Shown here piece after piece: positions 21,740-32,400 of a DNA stretch of 51,000 nt. Numbering within the stretch: position 1 is the first letter of the stretch; the number at the start of each line of letters is the position of its first letter. The DNA is from Prorocentrum cordatum (Eukaryota; Sar; Dinophyceae; Prorocentrales; Prorocentraceae): positions 2,398,849 through 2,449,848 of the forward strand of contig CAUYUJ010016059.1 of NCBI GenBank assembly GCA_963575745.1. The letters run 5' to 3'. Under the pieces are notes generated by a model. The model saw only the letters and a list, made by a program, of their open reading frames with translations. It searched no databases and was not told where the DNA came from. The translations under genes were made by a program, and so were the position numbers.

Positions 21740-22330
21740 GCCCTCCAGCGTCTCGCAAGCGGCCCCAGGAAGCCTCAAGACGGCTCGGAACGCCTCCGAG
21801 ACAGCCCAAAGGGCTTTGAGGTTCCCACGAGTACCGAAGAGAACGCCAAGAAACCTCCAACAGGGTCCCAAGACCGTTCAAATGAGCTCCGAAGAAGCCC
21901 GAGAGATGCCAAAATCTGTCAACGAAAACCTACGCACATTTATGTTCGTTGGTGTTCCCGCAGTTTCGCCTCCGATACGCTTTCGAGGCTTGCTCGTGAT
22001 CCCCAAGGGGGCTCCAAGATGCTCCCAAGAGGCGCCCAGAGCGCACCCAAGGGTCTGCGAGAGGCCACCAGAGATTCCCGTGACGCCCGAAGAAGCACCA
22101 ACAAGGCTCCAAAGACGCTCCCAAGAGGCTCCGAAGAGCCCTCAGGAGGCGCCCAAGAGGTTCCCAAGAGGCTCACAAAGCCCCCTAAGAGCCCCCAAGA
22201 GCCCCCCAGAGGTCCCCAAGAGGCCCCAAAAAGCTCCAAGAGGCCGAAGAGACGCCCCCAAGAGGCTCCAAGAAGGCTTTCAAGACGCCTCAGAGAGCCC
22301 CCGGGATATACCCACCAGTCATCCAAGATG
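21740..22330. repeat. CCAAGAGGC/CCAAGACGG array, block 2 (opposite sense to 13.1 kb)
   Basis: A degenerate array of CCAAGAGGCTCC-type units of roughly 12-15 bp. All three plus-strand frames are open over several hundred bases and read as Pro/Lys/Arg/Glu strings. Confidence 0.7.
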
Positions 22331-22393
22331 GCGGCGAACTCGGAGGAGGCGTCTCCTCTCTCCTCTTCCCTCTTCAGGCGGTTTTCCAGCCTC

Positions 22394-22508
22394 GGGGTAC
22401 TTTCCAGCAGTTCAACTGCTGGAAAGCACCCAACTGCTGGAAAGCACCCAACTGCTGGAAAGCACCCCGAACGCCCTCGGCGAGGCGCAACTGTTGCGCC
22501 TCGCCGAG
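22394..22508. repeat. Two perfect palindromes with an 18-bp tandem repeat between them
   Basis: CTTTCCAGCAGTT-C-AACTGCTGGAAAG (13-bp arms) is extended by further CAACTGCTGGAAAGCACC units in tandem. It is followed by a 33-bp palindrome at 22,476-22,508 (16-bp arms CTCGGCGAGGCGCAAC, one-base centre). Confidence 0.85.
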
Positions 22509-22559
22509 CGTCCAGCGACAACCCCGTCAGCCCTGCCGTGGCAGGCTTCGGGGCTCGCT

Positions 22560-23400
22560 GAGTCGCTGGCAGACCGTCGGTTTCTCCCCGTCTGCCGGGA
22601 GAAATCCGCGCCGGTCGGACCAGTGGCGGCATGTTATCGAAAGAAAGAAAGAAAGGGGCAGTGTGCACATTTTTGCACATTTCGTAGTCGGTGGTTTTGG
22701 CGCATTCGGGAGCTAGAGGTATCCAGAGGTCTCCAGAGCCCGCGGCGACGAGTCTCCAACTGATTAGTCGGCCCCCGTTCACCTCGCAAGCACGCCCTGC
22801 TACTTCGGTGATGTGATGTGATCGGAGGGAACGAGCCCCCACTCCCCGATCACGCCGTTTATCGCGAATGGGTTCGGACAAAAACGAGGAAGGGGTGAGG
22901 GCTCCTTACCGATTCCCCTGATCCTTACTATTTGTCCTCACCCATTCCTGGTCCCTCCTGCAAGGGGCATTCCAATGGGTGCGGTTACGCCAGGGTGTGG
23001 TTTGTGATCGGCGCCGTTGGGGCATTGGGCGTCACCACGTTGTGCTAAATTTTTGGTGATCCGTCGAGGTCCTCGCCCCCGGCGCGTCCCAGAGAGGTTT
23101 TGAGGATACCAAAAATAGCGCACTGGGACATATTCATTACCAGTGGCGCGCTGTTTTTCAAACCCTGGACTTTTTGAGGGTCAGGGACGACGTCGGGGTG
23201 GTGTGGTGTATAGTTTTTTCCCCGTCTTCCGGTGGAAATGACGAAAATGTACACACCAGCTTCCCATATACGCCAGGATCCGCTTTCCTGTGCGAGTTTC
23301 AGTGCAGGGCCGGAAAAAAGTGTCGGTGTATAGAGTTCGGTTCCGTGAAAAGCACTAATGTTTCCAAGGTGTTTGAGGGTTGTTGTGGGTGTGCTTCGCT
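22560..23400. other. Gene-free stretch
   Basis: No recognised protein motif, RNA gene or repeat end. One (AAAG)3 tract lies near 22,642. Confidence 0.4.
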
Positions 23401-23404
23401 CTTC

Positions 23405-24745
23405 TTGGCTTCGGAATGCCCAAGACGGCCCACGAGGCCTCCCAGAGGCCCCGAAAGAGAGCGCCAAGACGGCTCCAAGACGGCCTGAGAAGGCGTCGGG
23501 GAAGGCTCCAAGAGAGCGCAAGAGGCTTCAAGACGGCCCAGGAACGCCCCCTCTACGGCCCAGGAAGCTGCCGAAGAGGACCCAGTATGAGCCGAAGACG
23601 GCCCAGAAGGGTACCATGAGCGCCCACGATGGCCTCAGCACGGTTTAGGAGGTCCCCGGGAGAGCTCACGCTAAGACGGCCCACGAGGCCTGCCGGAGCC
23701 CCCCCCAAGAAAGCGCCAAAACGGCCCCAGAAGGCTGCGAGACGGCCCAAGAAGGTTCCAAGACAGCCCAAGAAGGCGTCGGGGAGGGTTTCAAGAGCGC
23801 AGTAGGCCTCAATACGGCTCAAGAGGCTTCAAAGACGGCCTAAGATACCCCCAGGATCGCCAAATAGAGGCCCAAGCGTTCAAGATGGCCTCAACACGAC
23901 GGCCCAAAGGGCCCCAAAGACGCCCCAAGAGGGCTCCAAGAGGGCTCCAAGAGTATTCTTTAGAGGGCCCAACGAGGCAACAATCAATAATTCGTGGTGG
24001 ATTTCGGATTGATTTTAGTATTCTTGCTTTTTCAGGCTTCCAACGCTCCAAGACGGCCCGTGAGGCGGCCAGTATCGCAGCGAGACGCACAGAGAGGTCG
24101 TCAAGGGGGTTCCAAGACAGCCCAAGATCGCCCCAAGACGGCCAAAAGAGCTCCCCGAGACAGCCCAAGAGCGCCCCAAGAGGAGCACAAGAGGGGGAGT
24201 TCGAACTGACATCTCGAGCCCTCCGCCCCAGGAGGACCCCCGAGATCGCCAGGAGGCGCTCTAGAGGCTTCCAAGAGTCCCCCAGGAGACCCCGAGAGGC
24301 TCCGGAACGGCCACCGGGAGGCTTCCAAATTGCTTCCAAGAGGCCCCCGAGAGGCCTCCTGTCTAGACCCCACCAGACATCCATGAGCGCACTTTGGTCC
24401 ACAGCCCAAGGCGCGGCCGCTGACTGTCTTTCGGGTGTCGACCGCGTTGTAGTGCTACTGCGTGCTCCCTCCCAGCCCTGGGGTCGGTGGTCAGCCCTCT
24501 CGGTCAGTCCAACAAGACGCCCAAGTCCTTCCAAGAACAATGGGAAGCGATTGGTGTTTAAGATCTCGCTTTTTCGCACTCGATGGGCCTCTGATGCCTC
24601 CAGATGGCTTCCAGACGGTCCAAGAAGCTCCCGAGACGGCCCAAGAGGCGCCTGCCTGAGAGAACCTCCGTACAGGTCCCAGGAGCCCTTTCCCCCGACC
24701 CCCGCCCACAACGCCTCTAAGAGGCTTTCCGAGGCGCGCAGTCGG
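23405..24745. repeat. CCAAGACGGCCC array, block 3
   Basis: About 1.3 kb of degenerate CCAAGAGGC/CCAAGACGGCC units, same family as 21,740-22,330 and, complemented, 13,130-14,130 and 37,545-37,815. The 395-409-residue frames across it on both strands have no domain, and the GAT array beyond extends one of them by chance. Confidence 0.7.
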
Positions 24746-24779
24746 CCCAACGTTCCCGGAGGTCTCTGTCGGAACCGAT

Positions 24780-24890
24780 GTTTGATGACGACGATGGCAA
24801 TGTTCATGGTCATCGTGACAGCGTGCAATATGATCGCGGTGATGTTGATGATGATAACGACAGTGGCGACGATGGTGGTGATGGTAATGG

Positions 24891-24921
<31 letters not shown>

Positions 24922-25690
24922 GTTGATGATGCTGATGATGCTGATGCTGCTGCTGATGATGATGATGGTGATGGTGGTGGTGATGATGATAAACATGATG
25001 ATAACGCTGCTGAAGATGACGATGAGGATGATAATGACGACGACGATGATGACGATGATGAAGACAATATTGATGGTGATGATGATGACAATGTCGTTGA
25101 AGACGTTTGCATGATGGCCTGATGATTCTGGCGACGGTTATTGTGATGGTGATGGTGATGGTGATGATGAGGACGAGGATGAGGAACGACTATTGTGATG
25201 ACAATGTGCACGAAGGCGATGATCATGACGATGATGACGATGATGGTGATGGTGATGGTGCTGGTGATTCCGATGACGATGATGAGAACGATGATGAGGA
25301 TAAGGATGAGGATGATGACGACGACGATGATGACGATGCTGAGGATGACGACGACGACGATGATGACGATGACGGCGGGATCACCTTGGCGACGGTGGCG
25401 GCGACGGCGGCGACGACGTCCAGATCATGATGATGATCATGTCCGTGCTGTTCATGATTATGCGGATGCTGATGGCGACCATGCCGAAGAAGGTGGTGAT
25501 GGTGATGATGGTAATAATGATGCTGAGCATGGTGCTGATGATGCTGATGATGGCGATGAGATCATGAGGAGAAGGATGATGACCATGAAGAAGAATAGTA
25601 CCATAATAATATGGTGATGATGATGATGATGGCATGGGTGCCGATGGCTATGATGCTGACGACCATGATCATGACGATGGTGAACATGAT
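24780..25690. repeat. GAT trinucleotide array, second large block
   Basis: About 900 bp of GAT with GGT, GAC, GCT and GAG interruptions, like 3163-4570. Asp-rich in one frame, Met-rich in the next. Ends at about 25,690 before a (TA)n tract at 25,797-25,812. Confidence 0.85.
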
Positions 25691-26136
25691 TATGGGTTCT
25701 CCCGCTACCCGACGGCCGCACTTATTTCTGCAAGCGCCCCTGTCCGAGCTAGAGCTTGAGCGCGCGCGATGCGCGCGCGATGGTTCTGGTATGTGTATAT
25801 ATATATATATATGTACATATATTTGTGCATGTAGATTGGCGTTTCAAGGAACAAACCTCTGGCGCGTGACGGTCGTTACCCCATCCAGAACCCACCCGGC
25901 GGGCAACGGTCATGATCGTGCGTAGGGGGGCGTGGGGGCTGGACCCCCCCTCGAAATGGTGGTGCTCGCGTGCGTACCTTGGCGATCGCAGCGCGCTCCC
26001 ACTCCGACGTGCCCCACCCCGCCCGAGCGTTCATGTTCCCGGGGCTCCAAAGCCCGCGGGTAGGGACCGCTACCAGGAAGAATCAGGCAAAACTTCACAG
26101 AGGGAGGGAAGCGGCATGATAATGTACTGCCGGGGG
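25691..26136. other. Gene-free stretch left of the retroelement
   Basis: Contains a GAGCGCGCGCGATGCGCGC-type palindrome (about 25,758), a (TA)n tract and no recognised coding signal. Confidence 0.45.
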
Positions 26137-26280
26137 CCCGTGCGGAGTTCTTGGGACGGCGCTGGACACCCCTCCCCACCCAGGCGGCGGGGCCTTTGGC
26201 CGTCCCCGGCGCGCTCCGCGTGTAGGGGAAGTGGCGTCGGGAGGGGTGTTCAGCGTCGACCTGAGAAATGCGCGTGGAAC
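26137..26280. repeat. Foldback repeat, copy 2, abutting the retroelement
   Basis: The arms GGACACCCCTCCC (about 26,163) and GGGAGGGGTGTTC (about 26,240) are complementary. The centre shares CGGCGCGCTCCGCG with the hairpin at 1134-1245, and the right side shares GAAAT.CGCGTG. The retroelement begins at the very next base. Confidence 0.5.
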
Positions 26281-26326
26281 CCTGACTCGTAGGCTTCAGG
26301 ACGGGAGCAATGGCCTCAGCCGTCAC
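26281..26326 (+). repeat. Split direct repeat A1
   Basis: Left terminus of the retroelement, identical to 33,867-33,912. It contains the first ATG of the element (26,310) in a good context (GAGCAATGG), so the start codon lies inside the repeat. Confidence 0.9.
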
Positions 26327-27045
26327 GGTTCGAGCGCGCTCGGGCCGTGGCCTCCTCGCGCGCGGGCGCTGCGTGCAGCGCGCGCGCCCCCCCTTCCGCC
26401 ATCGCGACGGCGGCTGGCGGTGGCGCTCCTGGCTGGTGGGGGCGGCTGATCGGCCGCTGCCCCCAGCGCCGCGCTGCGGGCGCGGCGGAGTCGGCGGCGC
26501 CGGGGCCCGGCGTCGTCGTGCAGCAGCACGTGGAGGTCCACGTGCACGTCGGCAGCGGCGTGGACGCCGCGCAGGCCGGGCGAGCAGCCGCGGAGGCTGC
26601 CGTCGCGGCCGCCGCCGACGCCTCGCGCGCGGCCTTCGCGGCGCCTGGCGCGGCCTGCGCCCCCCCGGCCGAGGACACCCCTTGCGGGGCCGGCGCTGCG
26701 CCGGCCAAGGAGGCGCCCGCGTCGGGCGCGGCGGCCCCGGCGGCGAAGCGTGCCGCCCGGCCGACTCCTCCTCGGGCCGCGCGGACCGAGCGCTGGGCCT
26801 ACGCGGTGTGGCAGCACCCTCTGCGGCCGGAGCTGCGCGGGGTGCACTGCGGAGGCGGCGAGGCTTGGCGGGCGCTGGCGTCGACGCTGCCTGGAGGCCG
26901 ATACTCGTTCGCCTCGGGCGTGCGGCTGCGTCGCTTCGCCGACGAGGCCGAGGCGGTCGCCGGCTACGAGCGCGAGGCGGCCCGGCACGGAGCCCCGTCG
27001 CCGGCGCCGCTGTTCGACGCGCTCGAGCCCCGCCGCTCGGCCTGA
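26293..27045 (+). CDS. Retroelement ORF1: Ala-rich protein with a small conserved-looking C-terminal domain
   Basis: Frame 1 is open from 26,293 (after TAG at 26,290) to TGA at 27,043-27,045 and has strongly G/C third positions, while the other frames read as Arg-rich noise. There is no ATG in this frame. The only nearby ATG (26,310, inside repeat A1) is in frame 3, so either a frameshift early in the ORF, a non-AUG start (GTG at 26,347), or a one-base indel in this copy is needed. The N-terminal half is Ala/Gly/Pro-rich with a VEVHVHVGSG patch. The last about 80 residues contain WAYAVW, GGGEAWRAL, LPGGRYSF and LRRFADEAEAV, weakly like the viroplasmin/RNase H1 N-terminal hybrid-binding fold; that match is a guess. 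The stop overlaps the next start as TGATG. Confidence 0.55.
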   Translation, partial: ASGREQWPQPSRFERARAVASSRAGAACSARAPPSAIATAAGGGAPGWWGRLIGRCPQRRAAGAAESAAPGPGVVVQQHVEVHVHVGSGVDAAQAGRAAAEAAVAAAADASRAAFAAPGAACAPPAEDTPCGAGAAPAKEAPASGAAAPAAKRAARPTPPRAARTERWAYAVWQHPLRPELRGVHCGGGEAWRALASTLPGGRYSFASGVRLRRFADEAEAVAGYEREAARHGAPSPAPLFDALEPRRSA

Positions 27046-29360
27046 TGACGGCGGTGCTGGGCGGCGCGGAGCCCGCCAGCGCCGAGGAGTACGAGTGGGA
27101 GCTGCGCGTGGCCGAGCTGACGGACGACTACATGCCGCTGCAGGTGGACGTCACCACGGTGCATCCGGGGCTGGATACGGGCGGCGTGGGCATCTCCGTG
27201 CCGATCGTGCCCATCCGCAAGAGGGGAGGCGTGTTGACTATCGCCATCCCGGCCGCGGTGTGCCCCTGGCTCAGCCCGCACTTTGCGGCCCTGGGCGATC
27301 CCATCCACTTCCTGCCCGCGAACGACGGCCAGATGGCGACGGTGGCCCTGGTGAGGATCAGCTCGGAGGGCGGGGCCTGGATGGAGCCAGCCTCCGACGG
27401 CAGCCAGTGGGCGGGGGACGGGCGCTGGCCGGCAGCTCGCGCGGTGGTGCAGCTGGCCGAGGCCTTGCCCGCGGTCGTGGAGGACCACGAGATCAGTCCA
27501 GACAGGGACTACTCCAGCGCGCTCGCCCCGGCGCCCCACGCCCTGAGCCCGGAGGCGCTCGACACGGTGCTGGGCGGCGCGCTGGGGCTCGGCCCGTGGC
27601 GAGGGCTGCTGCGCCTGCGCTGGCCCCCTCCCGAGCCCGAGCCGGGCGACGAGGATCAGCTGGTCGGGCCCGACGGGCAGGCACTGCCGCGCGTCGCGAC
27701 CCCGCCTCCGGGCGGCTCCGCCGCGGGCGCCGCGGAAGGCCCCTGGGAGCCCTGGCACCCGCCACCTCCTTCGCCGCCGCGGGCGGCCGCCGTCGGAGCT
27801 GGCGACGTCGCGGGCCCGCAGGCCGCCCGCCTGCAGCACGCCGCCGTCGCCGCCGCACGCAGGCAGGCCCCGGCGCCCGGGCGCCCGGCCGCTGGTGGCG
27901 GCCGCGGGCGAGGCGGGCGCGGCAACGCCGGGGGCGCGTTCGAGCTGGGCGACTCGGCCGACGAGGAGTCGGGCGGCCTCCCCGAGGGCCGTCGTGGCCC
28001 CGCCCGCTCGCGAGCGGCAGCGGGCCAGGGTCGCACCACCGTCGCCTCGCTGGCCGCGACCTTGGAGCGGCTGGCGGAGTCCAACCAGGAGGTGCTGCGG
28101 CGCGTTGCGGCGCTGGAGAGCGCGGGCAGTGGCGAGCCCCCCCTGCCGCCGCCTTTCGAGGCGCCGCCGCCCAGTGCCGCCGCGCCCGCTGGCCCGACGC
28201 ATCCGCAGGTGCTGGGGCCGTCGCGAGGTGCCGCCGCCGATCGCGCCGCCGTGGACTGGGCCCTGCACACGGCGGGGGCTCCACCGCTGGCGCGCTTCGG
28301 GCAGCCGGTCGGCGTGGCTGGCGCCCCGCCAGCTGGGGTCCCGGCGAGCGGCGGAGGTTCCGCCGCCCTTGCGAGGGCCGCGGGCCCGGCAGCTGCGCCG
28401 GCGGCAGGAACGGGCTTCCCCCTCAACGCGGCGCAGGTGGTGCAGGCCAGGGCCAACTTCGCCCGCCACCACGGCGTCCCGTTTGCCGACGTCTCGGAGG
28501 GCGAGGTGCGCAGGTCGCCGGAGGGCATCGTGGCGTGGTGCCAGGCCGGCGTTGCAGCACCCGCTGGCGCGCCGGCAGGAGCAGCCGCCGCCGCGGCGCC
28601 GCCGCCCGCGGGCGCGTCGCCGGCCGAGCTGGCGGCGCACTGGGCTGCCGTGGCAGAGCTGCAGCGGATGCCTGCTGGCGCCGCGCCCGCCGCGCTGGCC
28701 GGGCTTCTGCAGCCGGGCCTCGACGATGGGTCCGCCGCTGCTGGCAAGATGCCCGGGGCCCGCGGCGCCGCCAGCATGGAGATGCTGCGGCGCGACCTGC
28801 AGGCGCGGCCGACGGCCTGGACGTCAATCATCAGGGGGAACGCGGAGCTGGCGCTGGCGGGGACCTCGGACGACCCCGACCCGAGGGTGCGCAGCATGGT
28901 GGAGTTCGTGGTGCGCACCGGGACGATCAATCGGGGCAACAGGACGGCCGCCTACCTCGGGTTCGGCATCGCGCGAGTGGCCGACCTCATGGCACGGGGC
29001 CAACACGAGATGGCGGAGGCGCTCATCCTGCTGCTGTTGACGGCGCTGGAGCAGGCCCAGCGGGACAACGGGCGCTGGCAGCTCGCGTGGCTCCTCACGC
29101 ATCTGCCGGAGCCCCCGTGGGCGCAGATGACGGCCGGCACGGGCGGGAGCGTCGACAGCCTGCGGCCGTTCGGGTACCTGGCGGACGCTACGTGGTCGAC
29201 GGCGGCGATGGCCTACACGAAGGACGCCGCGTCCCTGGCGGAGATCAGGAAGAAGTTCAACGACGACCGCGGGGGCGGCAAGAGGGACGACGAGGAGACC
29301 AAGCCGCCGAAGGGCGCGCCCAAGGGCGGGCGCGGGGGCGGCGCCAAGGAGGGGGCGTAG
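27045..29360 (+). CDS. Retroelement ORF2: Gag-like protein, 771 aa
   Basis: Starts at ATG 27,045, overlapping the ORF1 stop in TGATG, which fits coupled reinitiation or a -1 shift; ends at TAG 29,358. The frame can be extended left to ATG 26,310, but that extension is Arg-rich and looks like an out-of-frame shadow of ORF1. The N-terminal about 200 residues begin TAVLGGAEPASAEEYEWELR and look globular. The middle is a long Ala/Pro/Gly linker. The C-terminal about 200 residues are helical (RRDLQARPTAWTSIIRGNAE, then EALILLLLTALEQAQRDNGR), ending in a Lys/Gly/Arg-rich basic tail. A linker, a helical capsid-like block and a basic tail are what a Gag nucleocapsid precursor would show; there is no CCHC knuckle. 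Dinoflagellate retroelements commonly carry such ORFs. Function is inferred from position and composition. Confidence 0.65.
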   Translation: MTAVLGGAEPASAEEYEWELRVAELTDDYMPLQVDVTTVHPGLDTGGVGISVPIVPIRKRGGVLTIAIPAAVCPWLSPHFAALGDPIHFLPANDGQMATVALVRISSEGGAWMEPASDGSQWAGDGRWPAARAVVQLAEALPAVVEDHEISPDRDYSSALAPAPHALSPEALDTVLGGALGLGPWRGLLRLRWPPPEPEPGDEDQLVGPDGQALPRVATPPPGGSAAGAAEGPWEPWHPPPPSPPRAAAVGAGDVAGPQAARLQHAAVAAARRQAPAPGRPAAGGGRGRGGRGNAGGAFELGDSADEESGGLPEGRRGPARSRAAAGQGRTTVASLAATLERLAESNQEVLRRVAALESAGSGEPPLPPPFEAPPPSAAAPAGPTHPQVLGPSRGAAADRAAVDWALHTAGAPPLARFGQPVGVAGAPPAGVPASGGGSAALARAAGPAAAPAAGTGFPLNAAQVVQARANFARHHGVPFADVSEGEVRRSPEGIVAWCQAGVAAPAGAPAGAAAAAAPPPAGASPAELAAHWAAVAELQRMPAGAAPAALAGLLQPGLDDGSAAAGKMPGARGAASMEMLRRDLQARPTAWTSIIRGNAELALAGTSDDPDPRVRSMVEFVVRTGTINRGNRTAAYLGFGIARVADLMARGQHEMAEALILLLLTALEQAQRDNGRWQLAWLLTHLPEPPWAQMTAGTGGSVDSLRPFGYLADATWSTAAMAYTKDAASLAEIRKKFNDDRGGGKRDDEETKPPKGAPKGGRGGGAKEGA

Positions 29361-29419
29361 CCGGCGAGGCCGGCTTGCTGGCGGACCTCGAGGCCGGGGT
29401 CCCGCGGGCGCAGATCGGC

Positions 29420-32400
29420 ATGGTGCGCCGCCTCCTCAGGTCCAGGACCAGGCTGGGCTACTTTTTGTATTCGTGCATGCAGTTCTCCGGTGCCCCGTCG
29501 GAGTCCCCGACGCGTACCTGCTTGAAGTTGTTCCCGATGGCGCCGCCCTACCCGTGGACCATCGGCACCCCTCCGTACACCAGCCCGCGCTGCAGGGAGC
29601 GTTGGAAGAAGTTGCAAGTGGCCAAGCTGCAGGTCAACCTGATGGTGGTCGCGTGCTCTTTCCTGGCGCTTGGCTCGCAGCGCTGGTGCCCGGCATCGTG
29701 CAGGACGGGGATGGGCTTGTCGGAGGTGCAGCGGGAGCGGGTCCCCCACCTCCTGGCCCTTGCCAAGCAGTTGGGCCGCACGCCCTACGACATGAGCGGC
29801 CGCGGCAAGATGAAGCTACATTCGCTTCTGCAATTCGCTATGCAACTTCGCGGAGCCGCCCCCGGGCAGCAGGTGCGAGCTCCGCCCCCTCTTGCGGTGG
29901 CGCCCTTCGTGGCCAGCCGCGCGACCTTCTGCAAGCAGGAGGCCCACTTCGACCCCGTCTATCACCTGCCGGTTTTCGAGGCGGCCGCCTACCTGGGCCC
30001 CGCGATGATCGAGAGGGCCCGGCCGCTGGACCACGGGCTGAAGACTATGAGGCAGACTGGCAGTATGACCGAGATCGTCGCTTTCGCGACCGACCTGGAC
30101 CGCTCCCACAAGCTGTACTTGGCGAAGCCCGAGGAGGTGGACATGGACCAGGCGTGCAAGCTCATACCCGTTTATCGGGACCAGCAGCGGGACCGGATCG
30201 TCTGGGATCGCCGTATCAGGAACGCTGCCGAGCATCCCCTCCAGTCGGGTAGTCAGCGCCTGGTGTCAGCGCACGCGCTGTGCGACTACGAGCTGGACGA
30301 CGGATGCGTGCCCGTGCTGTTCGCCGAGGACGTCTCCGACTTCTACCCCTCTTTCGACGCGACGCCCGCCAAGGCACGCACGAACATCCTGGGGCGGAAG
30401 GTGCCCACCCACATGCTGAGGCACACGCGGGCGTTCGCAGAGCGCGGCTCCGAGCTGGGCGAGTACTGCGTGGTGTGCGTGGCGAGCCTGCTCATGGGGG
30501 ACCTGAACGCGATCGACTTCGCCCAGGGCGCGCACGAGGCGGTGCTGCAGGCAGGCGGCTCGCTGGCGGACGCTGTTCGTGTGCAACACCACAGGCCTTT
30601 CCCGCGCGGCCCGCACGCGGAGCTGCTGCAGATCGACGACCACATCGGCCTGGGACAGCGGGTGCGTGGCTCGCGGCGCTTGCCGGCTGCGCTGGTGCAG
30701 TCCTTCGACGGCGCCCGCGCGCAGTATGCGAAGGAGGGCCTCGTGGCGGCGGACGACAAGCGCGTGGCGGGGGCCTCGGCGGGCTTCGCGCTGGGCGCCG
30801 AGCTGCTGTCTTCAGGGCATATCGGGGCGGAAAGGCTGCGCCGGGCTGGCCTGGCGCTTTTGTCCTCTGGCATCGCTGCCCACGGCCTCGTGTCGGGAGC
30901 CCTGCTCAGGAGGACGGTGGCTAGCTGGGTGCATGTGGTGGGCTTTCGTCGTCCTGCTATGTGCTTGCTGGACGAGGTGTTTCGCTCACTGCCGGAGGTG
31001 CCGCGCGACGACGACGTCTTCGAGCTCGGCGCCGGCGCCAGGCAGGAGCTGATGTTGCTGTCCATGCTGGCACCCACGTTCGTCACCAACCTCAAGGCCC
31101 AGGTCGCGAGCAGGGTCGTGTGCAGCGACGCGTCGCATCTCTGCATGGCGTCGGTCGTGGCGGACGTGGCGCAGCCCATCGTGCGCGAGATCTGGCGGCA
31201 TCGCGACCAGCGCGGGTGGTACACGCAGCTGAACAGTAAGGAGGTGGCCTACATCCGCGCGCACAAGCGCCTGGAGGACAGAGCGTGGCTGCAGGATATC
31301 GACGAGGAGCTGCTGCCTGGCGTGAAGGTGCCGCGCTGGCACCTCCTCGAGGTCTTCGATGTGCTGGAGGTGTGCAGCGGGCGCGACGCCCCTTGGTCTC
31401 GGGCGCACGCAGCGGCTGGCCTGCGGGTGGGGCCCAGGATCGACCCCAAGACGCACCCGATATGGGACTTACGCTCCATCCGCATCGTGGAGTGGATCCT
31501 GTTCCTGATCATCAACGGCCGGGTCGCCTACGTGCAGTGCGCCCCGCCGTGCAGGACCTTCTCGTTGGCTCGGCAGCCCAGACTTCGCTCGCGCACCCAT
31601 CCGCTAGGCCTGGACCCCAGCGACGAGGACACGCTCCTGGGCACCGTCCTGCTTTTCAGGTGCCTGCTCATCCTGTGGACGGCGCGGCGCTACCGCAGGC
31701 ACGGGTCCCTGGAGCACCCTGCTTGGGCCTACACATGGTACGTGCAGCAGGTGATGGCGCTGTTCGCGAAGCCGGGCTGTGGCATGCTGGTCTTCGCGGC
31801 CTGCTCGTTCGGGGCCCCGTTTCAGAAACCGACCAAGCTGGGCCTGGTGCACTGCGACTTCTTGATGCCGTTGGCCCGCCCATGCGTTCACGGGCGGAAG
31901 GCCCACCGCAGCCCGCTGGTGGGAGCCGCCCGCACCGCCCCTGCGGCTGCCTACTCGGCCAGGCTGTGCGACGAGTGGGCGGAGCTGACCCGCGCGCAGC
32001 TGGCCGCCGAGGCGCCCCTGGTGGGGGTGGAGCCGGCGCCGGAGGCTACGGCGGGGCGGCTAGAGCAGCCGTTCGTCAACGACTTGATCCGCTGCTGCCG
32101 CTGGAGGGCCTTCACTTGCGAGCCGTGCCCGCCGGTGACGCACATCAACAGGCTGGAGGTGCGCGCGCACTTGAGGGCGCGCGGGAAGGCCGCGCGGGAG
32201 CAGCCCGGGACCAGGCAGCCGTTTCTGCTGGACTCGACCGTCGCGCTGGGGGCCTGTGCCAAGGGCCGTTCGGCATCGCATGCACTCAACGACGACCTGA
32301 AGGTAGGCCTCCCCGACGTCCTGGGCTTCGACGTGTACCCGGGGTACGACTTCGCACCCACGCGCCTGATCCCCGCCGACGGCCCGTCGCGGGGCCGAGG

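Noticed and set aside
23809-25114. 395-409-residue ORFs on both strands
   Set aside because: Fusions of the CCAAGACGG array and the GAT array by chance.
26310-27044. Reading the frame-3 stretch from ATG 26,310 as the true N-terminus of the Gag-like ORF
   Set aside because: This part is extremely Arg-rich and lies opposite a frame (1) with normal composition and G/C third positions; the Gag-like protein most likely starts at ATG 27,045.
26750-29360. Treating the 2306-residue open frame as a single protein from 26,750
   Set aside because: It begins with GTG, and its first 870 residues are Arg/Gly/Ala noise overlapping ORF1 and ORF2 in another frame. The protein-like part begins around 29,361-29,420.
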